This document shows positions 22,970 through 32,418 of a DNA stretch of 64,000 nucleotides, in pieces. Each line of letters opens with the position of its first letter. The first letter of the stretch is position 1. A model generated the notes under the pieces. It ran no database searches. It was not told the origin of the DNA and was given only the letters and a program-made list of their open reading frames with translations. The stretch is from Dactylis glomerata (lineage: Eukaryota; Streptophyta; Magnoliopsida; Poales; Poaceae), in contig QXEO01001136.1 of the NCBI GenBank assembly GCA_007115705.1, forward strand, positions 495,757 through 559,756. Direction: 5' to 3'. The position numbers and the translations under genes are program-made.

Positions 22970-23202
22970 TACTATGTTCATAATGCATAGTAACTTAGAT
23001 GTAGTATCATGCATGAGGGCATTAATTATCCTATAGACTTACTCTATCTTGAAAATTGTAATGTTACAGTAACACATTATGTTACCACCTCATTCTCTTT
23101 CTTCATTTAATACTATGCCATGTCATCAATTTGCTTAGTTGGCATTGCATGAGGATGTATATTAGTAGCTATATTACTCCCACTATGAGTAGTCTTAGTG
23201 AG

Positions 23203-23755
23203 TGGACACACTTACAAGGGCATGTCCATGGGAGGCCGCCCGATTGTTATCCGGACAACTACTTGATGAGGCCTAGCTTATATATTTATCTGGACTACCG
23301 TGTTTCTTTGCCTATATTTGATAATCAGACACTGCTTTAAGCTGCATGTCTCTCGGTTTTTCTTTGTCTTCTTTGGGTTGATAATTGTTACTTTTATTTC
23401 TGAGTTATCACCGACTTACCGTGTAGTATGCACACTAAGGAAACTTCAAACCGAAACACAACTTTTTCTTTATGCTGCTTTTAATACAAAGCCATATTTT
23501 GGCCTCGGGCAAATGGCATTATCAAATTTCATGTGCAATTCATATATAGTTGGATTTGTTGGCTGTATGATTGTAACCTCGTGTGAATTTACAATCATAT
23601 ATAACATTCCCAGGTGCATGAATACAATGTAAATCTAATTTTCCAGGAGTCGACCTTGCTCTAACTCAACTCTTGGTTGACGTAGAATTCGTAAAACCAG
23701 CCGCTTAAAAGTAACAAGGTCAAGGACAAGGACAAGTTGATACACCTGGAGTGTT
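23203..23755. repeat. Chitinase-array downstream block, copy B
   Basis: Same block as 21120-21720 and 35352-35501. Here it is joined to the 3' side of the main chitinase gene. Confidence 0.75.
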
Positions 23756-23903
23756 GAGCTGACTAGAAAATGTGCGGAGGCCTGGTGGGGTAAAAATTAT
23801 TGTTGATGTTCCATTATTCAGATACTATGTCATAAACATTTACGATGCCACACATTTATTTAGAAACATGTCCTCGGGACGAGCTATGGATGGCCATGAG
23901 TGT

Positions 23904-24099
23904 CTAGCAAGTGAGGTTGCCCCCAGCGTCGATGCCCAGCTGGCGGCAGTAGTCCTGGTAGTAGCCCACCCTAGCGTTCATCTGGGCGGTGTTTTTGCCG
24001 TCGCACTCAAAGCCGCCGTTGATGGCCCTGATCGTGGCGCCAAAGCCCTGCGGCAACACCCCGTGCACGTTGGTCATCCAGTACCACAGCGCCGTCTTG
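23904..24099 (-). other. Chitinase exon 2, downstream half
   Basis: Encodes the C-terminal GH19 part with LWYWMTNVHG, FGATIRAING and VGYYQDYCRQLG, ending in NLTC and TAG. It is separated from the upstream half by the MITE. The target duplication is at 24090-24099. Confidence 0.9.
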
Positions 24100-24665
24100 G
24101 CGATCCCTAGTCTCCGCCCGTGGTGACGAATTTCGCACCGACGCCTACAAGCGCTACCTGGTGGGCCGGCCCAATATGGCGTGTTTTTCTCTTTTTCTTC
24201 TGTTATCTTTTTTTATAATTTTTAAAATATTTGGTGAAATAAAAAATACTCAGATTCGAAAATTTCATTTTTGAAAAACTGTTCAGATTGAAAATTTGTT
24301 CAATTCGAAATATGTTCACTTTTGAATTTCATATTCAAATTCGGAAAAAATGTTCAAACTCAAATTTGTTCAGATTCAAATTTGTTCAAACTCGAATTTG
24401 TTCAGATTCGAATTTGTTCAAACTCAATTTTTTTTCAGATTTGAATTTGTTCAAACTCGATTTTGTTCAAACTCAATTTTGTTCAAACGCAGATTTTTGA
24501 ATTGAACATTTTTTAAATTTGAACAGATTTTCGAATATGAACAGATTTATAGAAAAAAAAAGTAGGCAAAAAGAAAAAGCTCGGCTTTATTGGGCCGGCC
24601 CACCCGGGAACGCCTGCGGGCGTCAACCCGCGGAACAACACACAGAGCGCCCTATAGGCGCTCCC
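24100..24665. mobile_element. Mutator-type MITE inserted in chitinase exon 2
   Basis: Flanked by cgccgtcttg on both sides (24090-24099 and 24666-24675). This is a 9-bp Mutator-type duplication plus one chance base. Both ends are GC-rich and share ggtgggccggcccaat at similar distance from the termini, in inverted orientation, giving imperfect terminal inverted repeats of about 70 bp. One end carries the palindromic gagcgccctataggcgctc. The middle is AT-rich and repetitive. No transposase. Confidence 0.85.
24280..24540. repeat. Degenerate 'ttgttcaaactcgaat' tandem repeat
   Basis: About a dozen degenerate units of 15-17 bp built on ttgttca(a/g)a(c/t)tc(g/a)aat fill the core of the Mutator-type MITE. 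Confidence 0.75.
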
Positions 24666-24886
24666 CGCCGTCTTGAACGACACCACATTGTCCTGCGCCA
24701 CCGTCTGTGGGTTGTTCAGCCCGTCGAAGCCGATGCTCTTTCCCGCTGGCCCGTAGTTGAAGTTCCATGTGATCTGCAGCGGCCCGCGTCCATAGTACTT
24801 CGCCCCCGAGGAGCACGGCCACTGCGGTACCGTCATGTCGCAGAAGTCTTGGCTGGCACCGTTGATCTCCTCGATGTAGCAGAAGT
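24666..24886 (-). other. Chitinase exon 2, upstream half
   Basis: Follows the acceptor gcag (24890-24887). It encodes the IEE motif, the GRGPLQITWNFNYG substrate-cleft motif and the DGLNNPQ.VAQ stretch of GH19, then meets the insertion at 24665. Confidence 0.9.
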
Positions 24887-24962
24887 CTGCATATATATAT
24901 GTATATTGATAAATTTAAAATATACTATATAAGCTATAAATATGCAATAGTTGGTTCTAGTA

Positions 24963-25270
24963 CTTCCTCCCATTACGGAAGCCAGATAAGGTGCCGACGG
25001 CCGCCCGCTGTGCCGACGGTATTTTATCGAGCCGTCGGCACAGCACCACAGCCAGACAGGCTCGCACGAAGGCCGTAGGCACATATTTACCGGCGGCACA
25101 GCCTGTGCCGACGGCCTCCAAGTCTGTGCCGATGGCTCGGGGCCATCGGTCACTCATCTGGTTGCTATAGTGTTCAATCCATAATACTCTTCTCTAATAT
25201 AAATGTATCTAGATACATTTTAGTGGTAGATATATCCGTATTAGCGAAGAGTAATATGAATCGGAAGGAG
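24963..25270. mobile_element. Stowaway MITE filling most of the chitinase intron
   Basis: TA at 24961-24962 and 25271-25272. The right end, inverted, reads ctccttccgattcatattac. The left end reads cttcctcc and continues, after an insert, with ttcaatccataatac. It lies wholly inside the intron, so it would be spliced out. Confidence 0.75.
24971..25172. mobile_element. Small CACTA-type MITE inside the intronic Stowaway
   Basis: Ends read CATTACGGAAGCCAGATAAG and, inverted, CACTATAGCAACCAGATGAG. Between them are several tgccgacggc-type subterminal motifs. Flanks are tcc and ttc, close to a 3-bp duplication. At about 200 bp it is a deletion derivative without transposase. Confidence 0.75.
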
Positions 25271-25294
25271 TATGTAATTTAGATGATAACTTAC

Positions 25295-25703
25295 ATCCGG
25301 TCTCGTAAGTGACGTGGGCGAAGAAGGCGGCGATCTCGCGCTTGGCAGCGTCGGAGCTTCCCGACGCAAAGCCGGGGTAGGAGCCGGAGGCGGTCAGAAA
25401 CGCCGTGCGGGTGTAGAAGCTCTGGCCTGCGCAGCCGCCGCTAGACTGGGACTTGATTCCGTTGAAGAAAGCATCGGTGACGATACTGCCCACACCTCCG
25501 CCGCCGCCGCTACCGGTACACGGGCCGGACTGGCAGGTGCTGCCACAGTAGGCGGAGGTGGTGCCGCAGTAACCGAACTGGCTGCAGCACTCTCCCGCCT
25601 TGCAGCTGCAGTTCTGTGCGGCCGCGGGACCGGCGGCGGAGAGGAGTGCTGCTGCTAGCGCAAGAGCCATGAACGTGAGCACCGGCATCGGCGAGCTCGC
25701 CAT
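25295..25703 (-). other. Chitinase exon 1
   Basis: Starts at ATG 25703-25701 and ends before the donor GTAAGT at 25294-25289. Encodes the signal peptide, hevein domain, linker and the first part of GH19 including the catalytic HVTYETG motif. The start is supported by the signal peptide beginning right at this Met and a TATA box 75 bp upstream. Confidence 0.9.
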
Positions 25704-25777
25704 AGTGTTTTGTTGCAGGCTGGAAGCTTTGCTACGAGGTGTGGTCGAATGACTGAAATGGGACGGCAGTGGGGCGG

Positions 25778-25783
25778 TTTATA
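25778..25783 (-). promoter_or_regulatory. TATA box of the chitinase gene
   Basis: The minus strand reads ctctataaaccgcc, a good plant TATA box, about 75 bp upstream of the ATG. It implies a 5' leader of roughly 40-50 nt. Confidence 0.65.
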
Positions 25784-25785
25784 GA

Positions 25786-26118
25786 GTAGATAAAAGGCGT
25801 ACGTGGGCGTTGGAATAGCGGAATAATAGGTCGCATTTCTACTACTGCCTTAATGTATTTTTCATTTTTTTTAATAGGAATGTTCGTCAGTCAACGCTTA
25901 GTCTGTTTCCTCGTCTTGTATGTATCCATGGGAGTGCCATCACACGCCGAGTACGACTGGTGTGCTGTGTACACATACCAACATACATATGTGAATTTTT
26001 TTGGTACATTCCACAAGCAACGACTAGAAAGGGGGGACTCGGCCGTTAACGTGTGTGGAAGAAAGAGCTCCTCTATTTTCAGAACAAATATCTTCGTGGA
26101 TTGCGGCCTGACTGAACT
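25786..26118. other. Chitinase upstream region
   Basis: Region 5' of the chitinase gene. No coding sequence. Contains agtcaac-type and other short motifs that could be cis-elements, but nothing specific can be supported. Confidence 0.4.
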
Positions 26119-26134
26119 GAATATGGTGGACTTT

Positions 26135-26945
26135 TTTTTTTGAAATAATACCATGATATATTATAGCAATGAACAGTACATGGTAGAGATACATAAGCTG
26201 TCTTCAGCAATTACAAAACAAAGTCTAAGAAAAAACGAGCTAATCTTCGAGGTCTTCAAACTCTTCTTCTTGCATGACACAATCTTGTATTTTTCTGAAG
26301 GCAGCCAAAAGATAATGGCGCAGATATCAAACCATAAACCTGTAAATACCAACAATGGTTCTCCCTTTTTTTAATTAGAGCCGCAATGCCAAGGCTACGT
26401 GCACGCACGCAACCATTAAAGCAATCATACAACATCAGCAAGAGTACCAACACCAGTATTCCAGGGAAGAGAAACCGAACAACCTTGTCAACGTCGCTGG
26501 AAAGCCGAGAGTACGAATCACCATTGCCGAAGACGTAGCAGTCGGGACAAATATTGCGAGGATAACCGTCCTCGCGGCAACCAGGAGAAACAATCCAAAA
26601 CTGATCAGGCGAAGCAAGATCTTGAAGACCGTACCTAAAAAACTGTAATCTTACAGCACCATCATTGACGTCGGGAAGAAGATCTCGACGCCGAACGAAG
26701 AGCTGAAGATCACTTATTATGAACGGTGACATCTCCATGGACGTAGAAGAAATGAAGATGACTACCAAAACGCTAACCTAATCTTTAGAAAATACTACTT
26801 TTATTGAAATCTCCACCCATAGATCGAGTTCCCCACCCCTCCCGACACCAGCGAGGCCGGCCGGAGGAGGGGGAACCGATCTATGGAGGAGGCGGAGCTT
26901 GGAGGCGGCGGCTAGGTCAAAGAGACGGAGGAGAAAAACAGATCC
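26135..26945 (-). mobile_element. Non-LTR retroposon with poly(A) and 16-bp target duplication
   Basis: Flanked by gaatatggtggacttt at 26119-26134 and 26946-26961. A T-run at the left border (poly(A) on the minus strand) marks the 3' end. These are hallmarks of LINE-mediated retroposition. The interior contains a 170-codon frame (26256-26768) with one hydrophobic stretch near its C-terminal third (FLFPGILVLVLLLMLYD). I see no reverse transcriptase motif. It is either a 3'-derived LINE/SINE copy or a processed pseudogene. Confidence 0.8.
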
Positions 26946-26961
26946 GAATATGGTGGACTTT

Positions 26962-27359
26962 ACGAAGCTTGGGCTACAATATGATAATGGATTAGGCCTC
27001 CATCTAGATAATTTGACCAGCCACACTGTGATACCGGTTCAATGGAAGAAGTGATTCCAATACACGCACATTTTGTGCCATGTGTAGAAAATGTTGTTTA
27101 TTGGCCATAAGCCGAACCATGTTTTTGAATCACTTTTGGTGTTAGACGACCTTTTCACTTTTCCTCATGAACACTGTGGCTGGCCTTATCCAAATACTCT
27201 GATTATTATCTTCACTATCAGATCAGGAGCACTCTCGTAATTTGGGGTGCTGGACCATTCTAGAGCCCACGATAAGATTTCTCTATTATAAAATTAATGT
27301 TAAACATAGTACATGAAGCTTTATTTTCTCCTTTATCATGCATTTTCAAGGTACTATAA
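26962..27359. other. Intergenic stretch
   Basis: Contains a short inverted pair, gaccagccacactgtg (about 27013) and cactgtggctgg (about 27173), possibly a decayed MITE. Nothing else is recognised. Confidence 0.35.
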
Positions 27360-27545
27360 TATTTTAACTCAGCGAGGGAGGGACCCCGAGGTGTTTTAAT
27401 TGGAAGAGGTGAGACACCACAAATTTTTCTTTGATCACCAATTCGACGCTTCTATGTTTTGCCTAAGTTACGGGCAAAAGGTGCCAAGATATGTGTAAGA
27501 GAGTAAAAAGTGTCATAAACCTGATTCTTAATGATAATATAAGAA
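27360..27545. repeat. Block P, second copy
   Basis: Inverse of 105-335 at the left edge of the window; see that entry. It directly precedes a Stowaway. Confidence 0.6.
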
Positions 27546-27552
27546 TTAACTA

Positions 27553-27768
27553 CTTCCTCCGACCACTATTACTTGTTGCTAATACAGATATATCTAGACA
27601 CTAAAATGTGTCTAAATACATCCATATTAGGAACAAGTAATAGTGAAAATATAAGAATTAACTACTCTCTCTAATTATTTATATTTATTGCTAATATGGA
27701 TGTATCTAGACACTAAAGTGTGTCTAAATACATCCATATTAAAGACAAGTAATAGTGGTCGGAGGGAG
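27553..27768. mobile_element. Stowaway MITE with internal tandem duplication including flank
   Basis: TA at 27551-27552 and 27769-27770. Ends read CTTCCTCCGACCACTATTAC and, inverted, CTCCCTCCGACCACTATTAC. The interior holds two Stowaway halves separated by aatataagaattaacta, which also occurs directly left of the element. A unit of flank plus MITE was therefore duplicated in tandem. Confidence 0.75.
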
Positions 27769-27967
27769 TATTTGTATTTCTAATGGAGGTAGACTTTAAA
27801 TTCTCAGCTATATGGAACTATATCCTATATGGGCTATATGGCGGCCCCATAGTGCACATAATGTTACTAATGTTCCATTATTCTATATCATAAGCATTTC
27901 TCAATTCCACAAATTTGTTTGGAAATAAGTTATCCCTCGAGATGGCGCCATGCAGGTCGATCGGTGT

Positions 27968-28873
27968 CTAGCAAGTGAGGCTGCCCCCAGCATTGATACC
28001 CAGCTAGCGGCAGTAGTCGTGGTAGTAGCCCAACCACGCGTTCATAGTGTCGGTGTTCTTGCCGTTGCAGTCTACGGCGTCGTTGATCGCCCTGGTGGTG
28101 GAGCTGAATCCCAGGGCCAACACCCCGTGCATGCATGTTGGTCATCCAGAGCCATAGCGCTATCTTGAAAGCCACCACATTGTCCTGCGCCACCTTCTGC
28201 GGGTTATTCAGCCCGTCAAAGCTGATGCTCTTTCCTGCCGCAGCGTAGTTGTAGTCCACATGATATGTAGCAGCCCGCGGCCGTAGTACTCCGCCCCCGA
28301 CGAGCACAGCCATGGCCTGGAACCCAGTGTCACAGTAGTTGTGGCTCGCACCTTTGGGGTGTGTTTGGTTCGGAGACGAAGTGAAACGTAATGTAATGGT
28401 TCTATTCTACTGAAATGGGTTGGTTCTATTCTAGTGTTTAGTTGAAACAAAAAAGTAGAACAGAATGGTTCCATCCGGTGTTCGGTTGACACAAAAAGGT
28501 GGAATGGAATGGCTACTATTTAGCTTAATTCATTTTTTAGGCCAATCAATGGCTCTGAACTCCCCGCCCTAGGTTAATAAATGGCTCCTAACTTTTTTAG
28601 GTGATTAACTGAGACAGTTTAGTCAAAGATAGACACCCATTCCACCATATTCCACCGAATCGGAGGAACCACTCCGTTCCGCATATTGGAGGAATATTCC
28701 GTTTTGAGGAATGACTTTGTTCCGTTCCACTTTTCAACTAAACACTGAAATGGATCTCAGGAATGGAACCGTTCCATTACATTCCACCTTATGCCGACAA
28801 CCGAACACACCCTTGATCTCCTCAATGTAGCAGAAGTCTGTATATATTTACATCATCAGCTATAAATATGCAA
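27968..28873 (-). pseudogene. Class IV chitinase pseudogene, copy C (exon 2 only)
   Basis: Exon 2 starts after an intact-looking cag at 28838-28840 and ends at the stop at 27968-27970. Recognisable GH19 segments include GKSISFDGLNNPQKVAQ and LWLWMTNMH, then the frame shifts before the C-terminal GYYHDYCR-like part. A 456-bp Tourist-like MITE interrupts it at 28357-28812. The intron is followed for only about 35 bp to ctataaatatgcaa. There it joins the 3' flank of the next copy, so exon 1 is missing. Confidence 0.85.
28357..28812. mobile_element. Tourist-like MITE in chitinase copy C (456 bp)
   Basis: Ends read GGGTGTGTTTGGTTCGG and, inverted, GGGTGTGTTCGGTTGTCGG, with TTG duplications at 28354-28356 and 28813-28815. 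Confidence 0.85.
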
Positions 28874-29031
28874 AGTTGACTTGAGTAGCAAATGTGGTGC
28901 GGCAAGGCGGCACACAGAGTATTATTCATATTCCATTATTTAACCATATCACAAAGATTTCTGAATACAATATTTTTTAGGGAACATGTTATTCCTCATG
29001 GTCGAGCCTATGCAAGCACGTCAATCGGTGT

Positions 29032-29137
29032 CTAGCAAGTGAGTCTGCCCCTGGTGTTGACACCCAATTGGCTTTAGTAGACCTGGTAGTAGCCCACTGG
29101 CGCGTTCATCGATGGCCCTTGTCGCTGAACCAAAGTG
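29032..29137 (-). pseudogene. Class IV chitinase C-terminal fragment, copy D
   Basis: Stop context cacttgctag at 29032-29041 and a diverged VGYYQ...SQLGV stretch upstream, with a premature stop. An internal deletion of about 40 bp joins it to a diverged 'gcgacaagggccat' segment. Its 3' flank (28874-29031) matches the 3' flanks of the other copies. Confidence 0.75.
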
Positions 29138-29504
29138 TTAAAATGTTATACATAAAACATGTACTAAACTAAACTAAGCGGCATCAAACAAGAGACGTGC
29201 TCGGTCAGGCGGTGCGAAGCGCTCCCCTCCTCCTACACCATAGGTCACCGGACTGTATTTGGTCAATCACAATGGCCTAGGTTTGACGCAGCTATAAGAT
29301 ATAGAGTAGGAGCAACACACTCCATGTACTGTCATGTATGCTTGATCTAGTTTGTTAAAGTGGATATGCTAGATATCAAGGACACACCCACTTTGCTTTT
29401 ATCCTCAATCCCCGAGGTTCGTCCTGCAAAGTGTTGAGTAACCTGTCCAAATCGAACTGTATACATTTCGAAATATTCCTGAGATGGCACAAATTGGATT
29501 TTGG
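29138..29504. other. Intergenic stretch
   Basis: No gene or element termini recognised. It is the left flank of the Reina-like insertion. Confidence 0.4.
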
Positions 29505-29509
29505 TTCTG

Positions 29510-29836
29510 TGTTAACAGCACACAAGGATTCAGTAACTAGGATCGGGATTCATAGGAGGAACTAGTCGCTGGGTTCTGAATTCGATTACAACTAGAGCAA
29601 GTTCAGAGGTAGGAGGAGAAGCTACTGAATTCACGATACAACAAGGCAGGCCGAAGCCACCAGTCATTCGCCAACCCCTCCAGCCGTGACGTTCTTCTCT
29701 TATATCTTCCAATCTTCTCACGACACATCATCACTTGACCCGGTCCTTGCCAGCGTAGCGTGTACTCTCCCTCCGGTCCTGCTTGGCTCTTGCAGCGTCA
29801 GCTTCTGGGCCCTCGTCGTCAGGTACTGTGTTAACA
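29510..29836 (-). repeat. 3' LTR of the Reina-like element
   Basis: 327 bp, followed inside by ctccctctccctt, the complement of a polypurine tract. Confidence 0.9.
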
Positions 29837-30501
29837 CTCCCTCTCCCTTGAAGGCCGGCTTGCCCCCAAGCCGGTGCACGAGGAAAGCAACGACGGAGAT
29901 CATCTTGGTCTTCCCAGGTGGCAAGGGCTTCAGGTTGACCCGACCATTGGATCAGCACTTGGCTAACAGCCACATTGCCTTGTTGACGGAGACGACGTTG
30001 CAGCACACGCACTGGAACCTGTAGGATATCAAGAGGAGATGGTAAACATTGTTGTACCTGTACATCTGCGCCCACAGCTTTCTTGAGTTGGGAGACATGG
30101 ATCACAGGGTGAATGCGGCTACTCTCTGGCAATGCCAAGCGATACGCCACAGCGCCCACACGTTCCAGCACTTGATAAGGTCCATAGTACTTGAACAGCA
30201 GCTTGTGATGTGCGCGAGGAGCCACCGAAGATTGAATATACGGATGCAATTTAAGGAATACTGAATCCCCAACAGCAAATGTGCGTTCAATACGACCCTT
30301 GTCTGCTTGATGCTTCATGCGAAGACGCACACGCTCCAGGTGTTGACGCAAGAGATCTTGCATGAGCTGGCGTTCCTGTAACCAAGCTTGCAGGTCAGGA
30401 ACGGAACAAGTACTATCAACTGTGATGCCAAACTGTCGAGGAGGCCTGCCATACAAGACTTCAAATGGAGAAGTGCCAAGAGCAGAGTGAAAACTCGTAT
30501 T
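29731..30501 (-). pseudogene. Integrase C-terminus and chromodomain, Reina-like element
   Basis: Same frame as the preceding stretch. It contains the GPY/F module (HKLLFKYYGPYQVLERVG) and then a chromodomain-like segment, VSQVLIQWSGQPEALATWED, which in chromoviruses targets insertion to particular chromatin. The frame runs on into the 3' LTR. Confidence 0.85.
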
Positions 30502-32403
30502 CTACCAGTACTCAGCAAGAGAAAGCCACTGAATCCATTTGGTAGGGCAGGCGTGAGCAAAACAGCGCAAATACCCCTCCAGACATTGGTTAACATGTTC
30601 CGTCTGCCCGTCAGTTTGCGGATGATATGACGAACTCATCTTCAAATTAGTGCCAGTAGCAGCGAATAGTTGGCGCCAGAACAAACTATTGAAAATGCGA
30701 TCGCGGTCAGAAATCATCTGCTCAGGCGGCCCATGGAGCTTGTACACATTATCAACAAACACATGAGCAACATCAGCAGCCAAAAAAGGGTGGCACAACG
30801 GAATGAAGTGAGCATAACGGCTGAACTTGTCTACAACCACCAAGATGCAGTTATACCGTCCAGAGCGAGGTAAGCCTTCAATAAAATCGAGAGAGATAAC
30901 TTGCCAGGCAGCTGCTGGTACAGGCAAGGGCTGTAACAGACCAGGATACTTAGCACGATCCGGCTTGGCTTGCTGACAAGTAAAGCATTTGCTGACGAAG
31001 TCATGCACTGACTGAGCCATACCTTTCCAAGCAAACACTTGCTTCAGACGCCGAAGGGTTACAGGTATACCAGAGTGACCGCCCATTGGACTGGCATGGA
31101 ATTCTTGGATAATTTGCTGTTGCAGTTGACACCCAGATGGTAGCCAGATACGATTCTTCTTGCAAATGATGCCATCGCGCAAAGTAAAGGAATCTGCTGA
31201 ATCCTGATGGACAGCCAATCGCTGCAGCAAGGCAAGTGCAGTGGCATCCTGTTGATAAGCGTCAACAATGGCAAGTATCCAAGCTGGGCGAGCAGAAGAG
31301 ATAGCAAAACTCTCCATTTCAGGGTGTGGCCGTCGTGACAGAGCATCAACAACATGGTTTTCAACCCCCTTCTTGTACGATATGCGGTACTGTAAACCCA
31401 TTAACTTTGTGAACACCTTGTGCTGCCAAGGAGTGTGGAGACGTTGATCAGTTAAATGAGCCAAACTAGCATGATCAGTTTTGATTAAGAACTCGCTATG
31501 CTGCAGGTAAGAACGCCATTGTTGCACAGCCAACAATATAGCCATATATTCTTTCTCATAAGTAGATAACCCACGGTTGCGAGGCCCCAATGCTTTACTG
31601 ACAAAGGCTAATGGATGATCATTCTGAAGCAGAACAACACCTATACCATGGTCACATGCGTCAGTTTCCAAAACAAACTGAACAGAAAAGTCAGAAAGGG
31701 CCAAAACTGGAGCAGAAATGAGGGCTTCCTTCAGTGTGGCGAATGCAAGGTCAGATTCAGACATCCACACAAATGGTGTATGTTTCTTGAGCAATTGCGT
31801 GAGAGGCCTGCTAATGGAAGCGTAATTCTTCACAAACTTCCTATAGTAACCAGCTAGGCCAAGGAAGCTTCGCAATTGTTTTGCATCAACAGGAGTTGGC
31901 CAATCACGAACAACACTAATTTTAGATTCATCAGTAGACACGCCAGCAGCAGAGATGACATGTCCTAAATAATGAACACTTGGTTGAGCAAACTCACACT
32001 TGGACATCTTCACCTTCCATTCATTGTCAGCTAGCAGTTGCAGCACAACTTGGAGATGAACTAAGTGTTGCTCATAGCTAGTACTGTATACCAGAATATC
32101 ATCAACGAATACCAGGGCACACTTGCGCAAGAGAGGAGCCAAAGTCCTATTCATTTCTGCCTGGAAGGTAGCTAGGGCTCCTATCAGTCCAAAGGCCATG
32201 ACTGTAAATTCATAATGCCCATGGTGTGTATGAAATGCAGTCTTGTGTTCATCTCCTGCAGTCAAACGAATTTGATGGTATCCTGCACGCAAATCTAGCT
32301 TAGAGAAACAGCTGGCACCGTGAAGTTCATCTAGGAGTTCATCAATAACTGGCAATGGATACTTGCTTTTGACAGTCAGGGCATTGAGATGACGATAATC
32401 CAC
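30502..32403 (-). pseudogene. RT, RNase H and integrase of the Reina-like element
   Basis: 633 codons. RT starts at DYRHLNALTVKSKYPLP, with the active site VFVDDILVYS. RNase H has FVLETDACDHGIGVVL and IKTDHASLAHL. Integrase has an H-H-C-C zinc site (HASPMGGHSGIP ... CFTCQQAK) and core motifs ISLDFIEGLP and SDRDRIFNS, with the Glu in DGQTEHVNQCLEGY. It ends at an in-frame TAG after SLAEYW. The same frame resumes downstream. Confidence 0.9.
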
Positions 32404-32418
32404 ACATGGCCGCCAGCT

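Larger units (their letters stand above)
22266..23194. mobile_element. Tourist-like MITE, outer shell of a triple nest
   Basis: Ends read GACTGTCATAGTGGGGAGTA and, inverted, GACTACTCATAGTGGGAGTA, with TTA duplications at 22263-22265 and 23195-23197. It separates the promoter-like block from the chitinase downstream block. Those two are adjacent in the 35-kb copy, which confirms an insertion. Confidence 0.85.
23904..25703 (-). pseudogene. Class IV chitinase (hevein + GH19), exon 2 split by a MITE
   Basis: Secreted endochitinase of glycoside hydrolase family 19. It cleaves beta-1,4-N-acetylglucosamine polymers and is usually a defence protein. Residues 1-29 look like a signal peptide. Residues 30-62 are a hevein chitin-binding domain with eight cysteines. 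A Gly-rich linker spans 63-72, then the GH19 domain follows. The HVTYETG motif places the presumed catalytic acid at Glu135, and the following FCYIEE region probably holds the second acid. Exon 1 is 25295-25703. A GT..AG intron spans 24887-25294, and exon 2 runs to the stop at 23904-23906. The 566-bp insert at 24100-24665 falls after codon 210. Counting coding bases without it and one target duplication gives 816 nt, a whole number of codons and the usual length for the class. As it stands the frame reads 50 codons into the insert and stops at 24513. The gene is therefore disrupted late, with everything else intact. Confidence 0.92.

Noticed and set aside
23300..23632. 110-codon plus-strand ORF downstream of the chitinase
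   Set aside because: AT-rich chance frame in the duplicated downstream block; it is not conserved in the copies at 21.2 or 35.4 kb.
24280..24540. CRISPR-like repeat array
   Set aside because: Units are degenerate, about 16 bp and without unique spacers, inside a plant MITE.
26256..26768. 170-codon minus-strand ORF as a resident membrane-protein gene
   Set aside because: The whole stretch is a retroposed insert with poly(A) and a 16-bp duplication, so it is not a resident gene.
29731..30456. 241-codon ORF as a separate gene
   Set aside because: Same frame as the integrase ORF upstream, separated by a single nonsense codon; it is the end of one Pol.
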